DNA of 35,770 nt from Burkholderia dolosa (GTDB lineage Bacteria > Pseudomonadota > Gammaproteobacteria > Burkholderiales > Burkholderiaceae): NCBI RefSeq assembly GCF_902499135.1, contig NZ_CABVPR010000063.1:1-35770 (forward strand), read 5' to 3'. The notes below the pieces were generated by a model, which saw only the letters and a program-made list of their open reading frames with translations, was not told where the DNA came from and did no database searches. Positions 24,609 to 32,058 of the stretch are shown here, piece after piece (within the stretch, counting starts at the first letter, position 1; each line of letters opens with the position of its first letter). The translations under genes and the position numbers were made by a program.

Positions 24609-27386
24609 TCAGAACCACCGCTTGTAGCGGCGCACGTAGATCGTCTTCACGATCTGTGCGAGGGCAATGTAGCCGACCATCGTCGCGACGAGCCACAGCC
24701 AGTAGCTGCCCGGCAGATGCATGAAGCCGAGTGCGTCGGCGAACGGCGAGAACGGCAGCCAGCAGCCGATCGCGATCGCCGCGACCGTCGACAGCAGCAC
24801 CGGTAGCGATGCCGTGCTCTGCAGGAACGGGATCTTCTGCGTGCGCAGCAGGTGGACGACGAGCGTCTGCGACACGAGACTTTCGACGAACCAGCCGGAG
24901 TTCATCACGATCTGGCCGCCGGCTCCGCCGCTCATCTGGTACATCGCGCCGGCGCCGAACACGGTCCACATCAGCACGTACGTCGTGATGTCGAATACCG
25001 ACGACGTCGGCCCGACCCACAGCATGAAGCGGCGAATGTTTCCCGCCTCCCACTTGCGCGGCTTCTTCAGGAATTCGGGGTCCATCCGGTCCCAAGGCAG
25101 CAGCATCTGCGACGTGTCGTAGACGAGGTTCAGCACGAGCAGCTGGACCGCGAGCATCGGCTCCCACGGCAGGAACGCGCTCGCGACGAGCACCGAGAAC
25201 ACGTTGCCAAAGTTCGAGCTCGCGGTCATGTTCAGGTACTTCAGGATGTTCCCGAACGTCTCGCGGCCTTTGATTACGCCTTCTTCGAGCACCATCAGGC
25301 TCTTCTCGAGCAGGATGATGTCGGCCGTTTCCTTCGCGATGTCGGCGCCGCTGTCGACCGAAATGCCGACGTCGGCGTCGCGCAGTGCCGGTGCGTCGTT
25401 GATCCCGTCGCCGAGAAAGCCGACCGTGTGCCCGTTCGCCTGCAGCGCTTTCACGATGCGCGCCTTCTGCAGCGGCGTGAGCTTCGCGAACACCGTCGTG
25501 CGTTCGACCGCATGGGAAAGCGTCGCGTCGTCCAGCGTGTCGATTTCCGTGCCGAGCATCGGCTGGCCGGGCTCGAGGCCGACCTGGCGGCAGACCTTCG
25601 TCGTGACCACCGCGTTGTCGCCGGTCAGCACCTTCACCGCGACGCCGTTCTCGCGCAGGGCGGCGAGTGCCGGCGCAGCCGATTCCTTCGGCGGATCGAG
25701 GAACATCAGGAAGCCGCGCACGACGAGATCGCGCTCGTCGGCAGTGCGGTACTGCTCGCGCTCGGCGCCGCGCGCGATCGCACGGGTCGCGAGCACGAGC
25801 ACGCGAAAGCCGTCCCGGTTGTACGCGTTCGCCTGTTCGAGCAGCCGCTCGCGGGCGGCGACGTCGAGCGCGCGCACGCCGTCTTGGTGCTGCACGTGCG
25901 TGGACACGGCGAGCATTTCCTCTACCGCGCCCTTGCAGATCAGCAGATGCGCGCCGTGCGCATCTGCGACGACGACCGATAGGCGGCGCCGCACGAAGTC
26001 GAACGGCAGTTCGTCGATCTTCCGGTAGCCCTGCGGCTTCACGCGTTCGCCGATCTCGTTCGCGCGTGCGACGATCGCGATGTCGATCAGATTCTTCTGG
26101 CCGCTCTGATGGAAGCTGTTCAGCCAGCCGAGTTCGAGGATGCGCTCGTCCGTGCGACCCGACGGATTCAGATGATGTTCGAGGATGATCTTGTCCTGCG
26201 TGAGCGTGCCGGTCTTGTCGGTGCACAGCACGTCCATCGCGCCGAAGTTCTGCACCGCGTTCAGCCGCTTGACGACGACCTTGCGCCGCGCCATCGCGAT
26301 CGCGCCGCGCGCGAGATTCGCGCTGACGATCATCGGCAGCATCTCCGGCGTGAGACCGACGGCCACCGCGAGCGCGAACGTGAGTGCGCTCAGCCAGTCG
26401 CCTTTCGTCAGCCCGTTGATCGCGAACACGACCGGCACCATCACGAGCATGAAGCGGATCAGCAGCCAGCTGACGCTCGCGACGCCGCGATCGAAGCTCG
26501 TCTCGACGCGCTTGCGGCTCACGACGTTGCGCGCGAGCGAACCGAAGTACGTGTCCTCGCCGGTCGCGACGACGACGGCCGTCGCAGTGCCGCTGACGAC
26601 GTTGGTGCCCATGAAGCACACGTTGTCGAGGTCGAGCAGCGACGTCGACGCATCGTTCGCCGCGCCGTCCGCGCGCGTCCCGGCAGACTTGCCGGCGACC
26701 GCGCCCAGCGTGTCGTACTTCTCGACTGGCAGCGCCTCGCCGGTCAGCACCGCCTGGCTGATGAACAGGTCGCGCGACGCGATCAGCCGCACGTCGGCGG
26801 GGATCATGTCGCCGGCCGACAGATGGACGATGTCGCCGACGACGACTTCGCGCATCGGCACGTCGCGGCGCACCGGTTCGGCCGTGGCGCTGTCCGCGCG
26901 CTGCACGGTCGCCGTCGTGCGGACCATCGCCTTCAGCTGCTCGGCGGCCTGCAGCGAGCGGAATTCCTGCACGAAGCGCAGCAGCGCGCTGATCGTGACC
27001 ATCGTCAGCAGGATCGTGATGCCGACGTAGTCGCGATCGTCGGGTGCCGCGAAGTAGACGTCGGTGAAGTAGCTGATCGCCGCGAGCACCAGCAGCACGT
27101 AGACGAACGGATTGTGGAACGCGTGCAGCAGCTGGTGGGTCCAGTGCGGCGGCTTGTCGTGCGCGATTTCGTTCGGGCCGTTGCGCTGCAGACGCTCGGC
27201 CGCCTGCTCGCACGTGAGGCCGCGCGTGCCGGTGCGCAGCGATGCGAGCGTGTCTTCGAGCGGGCGTGCCGCTTCGTGCGCGGCGCGGATCACGTGCGGC
27301 TCGTTCCGCCGGCCTGCGCCGCCGTGGATGAAGCCGCGCTGCTTTTTCTTCGGTGTATTGCTCTTCGGTGTATTGCGTTGTGTCAT
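24609..27386 (-). CDS. mgtA: Magnesium-transporting P-type ATPase (P3B, MgtA type)
   Basis: A 925-aa inner-membrane ATPase that imports Mg2+. The actuator loop reads TGEALP (215-220), the helix 4 ion-site motif TPEML (346-350), the phosphorylation site CTDKTGT (Asp390), and the hinge VGFLGDGINDAPALRDADVG. About ten membrane helices are arranged as in MgtA/MgtB, and HNPFVYVLLVLAAISYFTD near the first helices is diagnostic of the family. The ATG at 27386 is preceded by GGGAG; an open frame continues upstream, but it overlaps a separate leader ORF. The N-terminus has an in-frame 15-bp tandem repeat giving NTPKSNTPKK. Regulation by Mg2+ through the leader is suspected. Confidence 0.93.
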   Translation of the reverse strand: MTQRNTPKSNTPKKKQRGFIHGGAGRRNEPHVIRAAHEAARPLEDTLASLRTGTRGLTCEQAAERLQRNGPNEIAHDKPPHWTHQLLHAFHNPFVYVLLVLAAISYFTDVYFAAPDDRDYVGITILLTMVTISALLRFVQEFRSLQAAEQLKAMVRTTATVQRADSATAEPVRRDVPMREVVVGDIVHLSAGDMIPADVRLIASRDLFISQAVLTGEALPVEKYDTLGAVAGKSAGTRADGAANDASTSLLDLDNVCFMGTNVVSGTATAVVVATGEDTYFGSLARNVVSRKRVETSFDRGVASVSWLLIRFMLVMVPVVFAINGLTKGDWLSALTFALAVAVGLTPEMLPMIVSANLARGAIAMARRKVVVKRLNAVQNFGAMDVLCTDKTGTLTQDKIILEHHLNPSGRTDERILELGWLNSFHQSGQKNLIDIAIVARANEIGERVKPQGYRKIDELPFDFVRRRLSVVVADAHGAHLLICKGAVEEMLAVSTHVQHQDGVRALDVAARERLLEQANAYNRDGFRVLVLATRAIARGAEREQYRTADERDLVVRGFLMFLDPPKESAAPALAALRENGVAVKVLTGDNAVVTTKVCRQVGLEPGQPMLGTEIDTLDDATLSHAVERTTVFAKLTPLQKARIVKALQANGHTVGFLGDGINDAPALRDADVGISVDSGADIAKETADIILLEKSLMVLEEGVIKGRETFGNILKYLNMTASSNFGNVFSVLVASAFLPWEPMLAVQLLVLNLVYDTSQMLLPWDRMDPEFLKKPRKWEAGNIRRFMLWVGPTSSVFDITTYVLMWTVFGAGAMYQMSGGAGGQIVMNSGWFVESLVSQTLVVHLLRTQKIPFLQSTASLPVLLSTVAAIAIGCWLPFSPFADALGFMHLPGSYWLWLVATMVGYIALAQIVKTIYVRRYKRWF
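27346..27375. repeat. 15-bp tandem repeat in mgtA start region
   Basis: Two copies of a 15-bp unit (27346-27360 and 27361-27375), differing only in the first base, encode consecutive NTPK motifs at the MgtA N-terminus. The unit length is a multiple of three, so copy-number change would not break the frame. Confidence 0.75.
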
Positions 27387-27430
27387 GGGTCGCTCCCGGC
27401 GCATGCGTGCGGGCGGGAGCGGCCGCGGCG

Positions 27431-27589
27431 TCATCGACGCACGGACGCGTCCCGCCGCGTCGCGCGATGCGCGATCGGCTGTGGATCGGTGAATGCGGAA
27501 ACGCTCGCCGGCACGCACCGCGCACTCCGGCTGTCGGCACGCGGCGTCGCGCCGGCGAGCGGTAATGGACTACTGTCGTCTGAGTTCAT
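27431..27589 (-). CDS. Candidate regulatory leader ORF of mgtA (MgtL-like)
   Basis: A 52-codon ORF on the mgtA strand, ending 44 bp before the mgtA start. It has an excellent ribosome-binding site, AGGAG with five bases to the ATG. The first residues, MNSDDSSPLPLAG, resemble the acidic, proline-rich E. coli and Salmonella leader MgtL (M-x-PDPTPLPR), where Asp/Pro codons stall ribosomes at low Mg2+. Codons 3 to 9 are unusually rare for this genome: TCA, two AGT, CCA and TTA. An 11-bp inverted repeat overlaps codons 10-30. The tail is Arg-rich (HRATRRDASVRR). The similarity is short and the ORF is longer than MgtL (17 aa), so this is a hypothesis. Confidence 0.45.
   Translation of the reverse strand: MNSDDSSPLPLAGATPRADSRSARCVPASVSAFTDPQPIAHRATRRDASVRR
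27502..27561 (-). promoter_or_regulatory. Long hairpin inside the mgtA leader ORF
   Basis: CGCTCGCCGGC at 27502-27512 and its exact complement GCCGGCGAGCG at 27551-27561 form an 11-bp perfect stem with a 38-nt loop in the mgtA 5' leader. A smaller alternative stem (GACGCG/CGCGTC with a six-base loop) lies closer to mgtA. Ribosome position on the leader ORF would decide whether the long stem forms. Confidence 0.5.
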
Positions 27590-28033
27590 CTGCGCTCCTG
27601 ACGGTGGCGGGTGGGCGGTACGGGCAATCGACGGCCGCGCATGCACGAGGCTGCACGGTCCGACGGCACGCGAACGGAATGCACGCGCGGCGATGCTGCG
27701 CGCGACGCGAACGCACGCGCGCGCGACAGTGCGTCGCATGCGTGCGTCGATATCGAAAATTCGGCGGGAATTCTGGCCGGTCAGGCCGGAAGGGCGCCGC
27801 ATCCTGCTTCCCGGGATGCGGCAGAAGACGAGGCTCTGCGCGGTTTCCTCAGGCAGCAGTCAAGTTGGTCGAGCGCCAACTACAACTCGCATCGGTGTTC
27901 ACAGAACACTCCAAGTAATTAGACGGGGCGATGGTAACGGCTCGTTGTGCAGAGCGTCAATCTCTTTTGCATTGTTTTGCATTGTTTGGTTGGCGTGTTC
28001 CTGCGGCATGTTATCGCATGTCGGAATTCGCCG
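27590..28033. other. Gene-free region upstream of mgtA leader
   Basis: I find no supportable gene. There are several small dyads: GCCGCATCC/GGATGCGGC (27796-27822), AGTTGG/CCAACT (27863-27881) and GTGTTC/GAACAC (27895-27909). A 10-bp tandem repeat TTTTGCATTG sits at 27965-27984. The lower GC content around 27860-28010 suggests promoter sequence for mgtA, but no -35/-10 pair can be assigned with confidence. Confidence 0.5.
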
Positions 28034-28070
28034 AAAAACCGCGCGTATGCGGATATCGGCATACGCGCGG
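28034..28070 (-). terminator. Rho-independent terminator of the S8 protease gene
   Basis: A perfect 12-bp stem (CCGCGCGTATGC at 28039-28050 with GCATACGCGCGG at 28059-28070), an 8-nt loop, and T5 following on the minus strand. It begins 21 bp past the protease stop codon. Confidence 0.9.
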
Positions 28071-28091
28071 CCGCGGCAGACGCGTGCCCGG

Positions 28092-29753
28092 TTACTGCCC
28101 GGCCGACGCGACGGCGGTGCCCGCGTCGAGAATCCCCGAGCCGGCCGGCATCGCGGTGCACGACGTGCCCGCCGCCAGCTTCGCCGCGCGCGTGCCGCCT
28201 TGCAGCTTCTGCTGGATCTGCGCGGGCGTCAGGTTGCCGTTTATTGCGAGCATCAGCGCGGCGACGCCCGTCACCTGCGGCGTCGCGAGGCTCGTGCCGC
28301 TCGCGGTCGAGTACGTGTCGGCGCCCGGCGTCGTCGTGCCGCTGTTCGCGGTCGACAGGATGTTCACGCCCGGCGCGCTCAGCGCGACGTCGCTGCCGAA
28401 ATTGCTGAACGACGCGCGACGGCCGGTCGTATCGGTCGCACCGACGCTGATCACGCCGCGGCAGTTCGCGGGCTGATCGAGCCCGGTCGACAGCCCGTCG
28501 TTGCCGGCCGCGACGATCACGGTCACGCCCTTCGCGTTCACGTCGTCGATCGCCTGCTGGAACGTCGTGCTGCATGCGCCGACGCCGCCGAGACTCAGGT
28601 TGATGATCTTCGCGGGATTCGGGTTCGCCGGCACGCCGCTCACCGGAATGCCGGCTGCCCAGCGCATCGCGTCGGCGATGTCGCTCGTCACGCCGCCGCA
28701 CTTGCCGAGCACGCGCACGGGCAGGATCTTGCCGAGCCACGACAGGCCCGCGATACCGGCACCGTTGTTCGCGGTCGCACCGATCACGCCCATTACGCGC
28801 GTACCGTGCCAGCTGCTGTCGCTCGGTTCGCTCGCGCAGTGGTAGTACGGGCCGCTCGCGTTGTCGAGCTCCTGCTGCGTGACCCAGTCGCCCGGATCGG
28901 TCGCGTCGGGGCCGCGCGTCATTCCGTTGTTGCTCGTGTTCACGTTGCTGATGAAGCTGTAGCCGGACAGCAGGTTGCCGACCAGATCGGCGTGCGGCCG
29001 GTAGCCGGTGTCGAGCACGGCGGTGACGACGGTCGGCGAGCCCTTCGTCTGGTTCCATGCGGGCGGCGCGTTGATGCCGGCGCTCGGGTCCGACATGTAC
29101 CACTGCTGGCTGTAGTCCGGATCGCTCGGCGTGTCGCGGATCTTCATCGGATGATCGGGTTCCGCGTAGTCGACGTCGGCGTCGGCGGCGAACGCCCGCG
29201 CGAGCGCTGCCGCATCGGCGGCCGCGAGCCGCTGGCCCAGCGACAGCACGGCCGCGCCGTTCGAGATCGAGCGTTTGACCTGCACGTTCAGCGCTGCCTG
29301 CGGCGTCGTGGCCGCATACGCGCGTGCGGCGCCGGACGTCGTCGGCGCGGTCCAGCGCGTCATCGAGCGCTGGATCACCGCGTCGAGCCGCGTTCCGTTG
29401 TCGAGCGCCGCCATCGCGCGCGTCGCCGTCGACGTCTTCAGCTTGACGATCAGATGATCGACCGGCGGTTCGTCGGCCGTCGTGTTCTGCGCGGCCATCT
29501 GCGCGGCCATCTGCGCGGCGGCCTGCTGCGTCGTGCATGCGTTGCCGCCGGACGTGGCGGGCGGCGTCGTCGGAGCGGGTGTCGGGGCGGGTGTCGGAGC
29601 CGGAGCGGCGTTCGACGAGGACGGATTGCTGCCGTCGCCGCCTCCGCCGCCGCAGCCGGAGATCGGAAGCAGGGCCGCGGCGGACAGCATGCCGGCGAGC
29701 ATGCGCGCGTGAGCGGAGCGGGCCAGCGCGGAATTGGAACGTTTGGCTCTCAT
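28092..29753 (-). CDS. S8 family serine protease, predicted lipoprotein
   Basis: A 553-aa subtilase. The N-terminal signal ends in the lipobox PISGC (Cys34), followed by a Gly run and a PAPTPAPTPAPTTPP spacer, then an inhibitor-like propeptide region (about 95-200, with VDHLIVKL and VDYAEPDH). The catalytic domain has Asp248 (AVLDTGYRPHADL), His316 (SWHGTRVMGVIGA), the oxyanion Asn418 (AAGNDG) and Ser488 (GTSLATPQVTG). It ends soon after the catalytic domain, without the P/Homo B or autotransporter domains of some relatives. The lipid anchor and propeptide suggest a self-activated surface or periplasmic protease. It forms its own transcript, with a strong terminator. Confidence 0.9.
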   Translation of the reverse strand: MRAKRSNSALARSAHARMLAGMLSAAALLPISGCGGGGGDGSNPSSSNAAPAPTPAPTPAPTTPPATSGGNACTTQQAAAQMAAQMAAQNTTADEPPVDHLIVKLKTSTATRAMAALDNGTRLDAVIQRSMTRWTAPTTSGAARAYAATTPQAALNVQVKRSISNGAAVLSLGQRLAAADAAALARAFAADADVDYAEPDHPMKIRDTPSDPDYSQQWYMSDPSAGINAPPAWNQTKGSPTVVTAVLDTGYRPHADLVGNLLSGYSFISNVNTSNNGMTRGPDATDPGDWVTQQELDNASGPYYHCASEPSDSSWHGTRVMGVIGATANNGAGIAGLSWLGKILPVRVLGKCGGVTSDIADAMRWAAGIPVSGVPANPNPAKIINLSLGGVGACSTTFQQAIDDVNAKGVTVIVAAGNDGLSTGLDQPANCRGVISVGATDTTGRRASFSNFGSDVALSAPGVNILSTANSGTTTPGADTYSTASGTSLATPQVTGVAALMLAINGNLTPAQIQQKLQGGTRAAKLAAGTSCTAMPAGSGILDAGTAVASAGQ

Positions 29754-30140
29754 GTTGAAGATCGATCCTCGTAGATAACCGCGATGCCGGCGGCAATGCA
29801 TGGCCCGGCGAACCGGACCTTGTTGTTTCGTCTGACGATCGCCGCAGGTTGTCGCGACGCGCCATGCATTGGGTAACGGCCGCTGCGGCGGCTTCTTGAG
29901 CACGTTATGCGAGAAAATCGACCGATACGCAAACGTTTGCGTTATGGCACTGCAGCATGGAACGATGCGCGGCGCGACGCGCACCGACCGCCGCGCTTCG
30001 TCGTGCGAGCGGCGGCACGTGACGGCGCAAGGGCCGCGCACGTCGGCAGCCGGCGGCAGCGACCTTGCGCTTTCCCTGATGCGGTGCAAATTTGTCGAGC
30101 GTAGGATCGCGATTCATCCATGGTTCGTCAGGAGAAAAGC
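29754..30140. other. Divergent intergenic region between protease and gltI-type genes
   Basis: No gene is supportable in this 387-bp interval; the short frames present look like shadows. It must contain the promoters of both the protease (left) and the binding protein (right), and it holds a perfect PurR/LacI-type palindrome at 29927-29942. Confidence 0.6.
29927..29942. promoter_or_regulatory. PurR/LacI-family-type operator palindrome
   Basis: ACGCAAACGTTTGCGT is a perfect 16-bp palindrome centred on CG. It matches the known purine-repressor operator consensus of E. coli (ACGCAAACGTTT-C-T) and the general LacI-family pattern of half-sites around a central CpG. It lies 174 bp upstream of the protease gene and 199 bp upstream of the gltI-type gene. 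No LacI-family gene is in the window. Confidence 0.6.
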
Positions 30141-31037
30141 ATGAATCGACGCTTCCGTTGTCTGACCGTCGTGCTGGCCTGCGCGCTGGCAGGCGCCGCG
30201 CACGCGCAGGCGCTCACCGGCACGCTGAAGAAGATCAAGGACACCGGCGTCGTGTCGCTCGGCATCCGCGAATCGTCGGTGCCGTTCTCGTATTCGGACA
30301 ACCAGCAGAAGAACATCGGCTACTCGCGCGACATTGCGGCGCGCATCATCGATCAGCTGAAGACGGAGCTGAACGTGCCGAGCCTGACGGTGAAGGAGAT
30401 CCCGATCACGTCGCAGAACCGGATTCCGCTGCTGCAGAACGGGACGATCGACTTCGAATGCGGATCGACGACGAACACGCTCGAGCGGCAGAAGCAGGCC
30501 GCGTTCTCGAACAGCATCTTTCTGTACGGCATCCGCTTCAGCACGCGCAAGGACTCGGGCGTGAAGGACTTTCCGGACCTGGCCGGCAAGACCGTCGCGA
30601 CGACGGCCGGCACGTCGGACGAGCGGCTGCTGCGCAAGCTGAACGAGGAAAAAGGGATGAACATGACGATCATCAGCGCGAAGGACCACGCCGAAGCGTT
30701 CATGAACGTGACGACCGGGCGCGCGGTCGCGTTCGTGATGGACGAGCCGCTGCTGTACGGCGAGATCGCGAAGGACCGCAATCCGGGCGCCTATACGGTG
30801 ACCGGCACGCCGCTCGTCCACGAAAACTACGCGTGCATGATGCGCAAGGACGATCCGGCATTCAAGCGTGTGGTCGACGGCGTGATCGCGAAGATGCAGA
30901 CGTCGGGCGACGCCGAGAAGCTGTACGACCGCTGGTTCACGCAGCCGATTCCGCCGAAGGGCGTGAGTCTCAACTATCCGCTGTCGCCGGAGATGAAGGA
31001 ACTGTTCAAGCATCCGACCGACCAGGCGCAGTATTGA
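30141..31037 (+). CDS. gltI: Glutamate/aspartate-type ABC transporter substrate-binding protein
   Basis: A 298-aa periplasmic binding protein (SBP family 3). A Sec signal peptide ends near AHAQALTG. The domain shows GVVSLGIRESSVPFSYSDNQQKNIGYSRDIAARI, FECGSTTNTLERQKQAAFSN and GKTVATTAGTSDERLL, which are hallmarks of GltI/AatJ proteins for glutamate and aspartate. AGGAG precedes the ATG at 30141, which is preferred over an upstream in-frame ATG at 30120. No permease or ATPase genes follow; a terminator comes after the gene, so it is an orphan that may serve a transporter encoded elsewhere. Confidence 0.9.
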   Translation: MNRRFRCLTVVLACALAGAAHAQALTGTLKKIKDTGVVSLGIRESSVPFSYSDNQQKNIGYSRDIAARIIDQLKTELNVPSLTVKEIPITSQNRIPLLQNGTIDFECGSTTNTLERQKQAAFSNSIFLYGIRFSTRKDSGVKDFPDLAGKTVATTAGTSDERLLRKLNEEKGMNMTIISAKDHAEAFMNVTTGRAVAFVMDEPLLYGEIAKDRNPGAYTVTGTPLVHENYACMMRKDDPAFKRVVDGVIAKMQTSGDAEKLYDRWFTQPIPPKGVSLNYPLSPEMKELFKHPTDQAQY

Positions 31038-31107
31038 CTTCGCGCGCTCGTCGCGATGCGGGTCGCGGCGGGCGGGCGCGGCGTCCGCGCCGGGCGGCGC
31101 CGCAATG

Positions 31108-31137
31108 AAAAACCGCCGGCGCGGGCCGGCGGTTTTG
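31108..31137. terminator. Bidirectional terminator between convergent genes
   Basis: AAAACCGCCGGC (31109-31120) pairs with GCCGGCGGTTTT (31125-31136) around a 4-nt loop. T-runs follow on both strands. It lies between the gltI-type gene (+, ends 31037) and the Gln/Met-rich protein gene (-, ends 31163) and can serve both. Confidence 0.9.
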
Positions 31138-31162
31138 CGACGATGCCGAATGGCGCGACGCG

Positions 31163-31702
31163 TCAGATCTTGATCTGCGGCCCGCGCGCGGCCGGCGCGG
31201 CGGGCGCCGCAGGAACGGCCGGGCTCGCCGAGCGTGCTGACGGGTGGGCCGGCACGATCACGACGACGGGTTCGGGCATCGCCCACATCGGTATCGCGAA
31301 CGCGACCGGCTGCGGCGCCGGCATCGCGAACACGTTCGCGAGCGCGACGCGCTGCAGCGCCATCATCTGCTGCTGCATCGCGACCATCTGCGCCTGTGCG
31401 GCCTGCATCTGATACTGCGCGGCCTGCAGTTGACGCAGCGCGGCCGCCGGCGGCATGCCGCCCGTCGACGTCTGCATCTCGAAGCTCGCGCTGCCGTTCG
31501 GGCTGCGCCAGCTCCACGTGCTGACCTTCATCGGGCCGGCCGCGGTCTGGACGACGCGCGTTTCGGCCTTCACGGGTACGGCCTGCCCGTTGACATTGAC
31601 ATACATCGGTTGTGCGGCCGCGGCGGCGTCTGCCTGCGCGGCCATGGCGAACACGGGCATCAGCGCTAGCGCGCCCGCTGCCATATACGAACGGAATCGC
31701 AT
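31163..31702 (-). CDS. Exported Gln/Met-rich coiled-coil protein
   Basis: A 179-aa protein with a Sec signal peptide (MRFRSYMAAGALALMPVFAMAAQADA). A first segment, YVNVNGQAVPVKAETRVVQTAAGPMKVSTWSW, looks like a small beta domain. The middle, about residues 85-118, repeats Gln-Met-Ala (LQAAQYQMQAAQAQMVAM then QQQMMALQ), which should form a methionine-rich helix or coiled coil. A Pro/Ala-rich tail with aromatic and Met residues follows. An AGGAG site precedes the ATG. No family is recognised. Methionine-rich periplasmic helices can bind copper or act as oxidant traps, but nothing here proves that. Confidence 0.78.
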   Translation of the reverse strand: MRFRSYMAAGALALMPVFAMAAQADAAAAAQPMYVNVNGQAVPVKAETRVVQTAAGPMKVSTWSWRSPNGSASFEMQTSTGGMPPAAALRQLQAAQYQMQAAQAQMVAMQQQMMALQRVALANVFAMPAPQPVAFAIPMWAMPEPVVVIVPAHPSARSASPAVPAAPAAPAARGPQIKI

Positions 31703-32058
31703 ATTCGTATCTCCTCAAACGAGTCTGAACAACAGGAACGAATCATGCGGCTCACGGATGGAGCCATCGCGCACTATGCGAGCGTTGGCTTAAGCGGGAA
31801 TTAAAACGGGGCCGGACGTGTCGCTGGCGGCGACCGCTGCGACCGCTGCGACCGCTCGCGACCGCTGGCGCGATTCCGCCCATCGAGAGCGCGGCCGGCG
31901 CATGCTTTCGGCCGACATTCAACCGCGCCCGCGTCAGGGAAATCCCGACCGCCGGCCGCAACAACGGGCAAAATAAGCGATTCCGCGCGTGCGTACGCCG
32001 GTTCGTGTTTCGAACAACGCGTGCGACGCCGCTGCCGCCCGCATCCTTCCCAGCCTCG
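31703..32058. other. Intergenic region with 9-10-bp tandem repeat
   Basis: A gene-free interval between the divergent Gln/Met-rich protein gene and the MFS exporter gene. At 31832-31869 a unit GACCGCTGC recurs four times (two exact copies, then two 10-bp variants GACCGCTCGC and GACCGCTGGC). No other feature is evident. Confidence 0.55.

Noticed and set aside
27796-27822. Hairpin GCCGCATCC/GGATGCGGC as a terminator
   Set aside because: No T-run on either strand; left as an unexplained dyad.
27965-27988. PhoP-box-like direct repeat upstream of mgtA
   Set aside because: The TGTTT-type hexamers are spaced 10 bp, not 11, and lie on the strand opposite to mgtA transcription about 590 bp before its start, so a PhoP site is not supportable.
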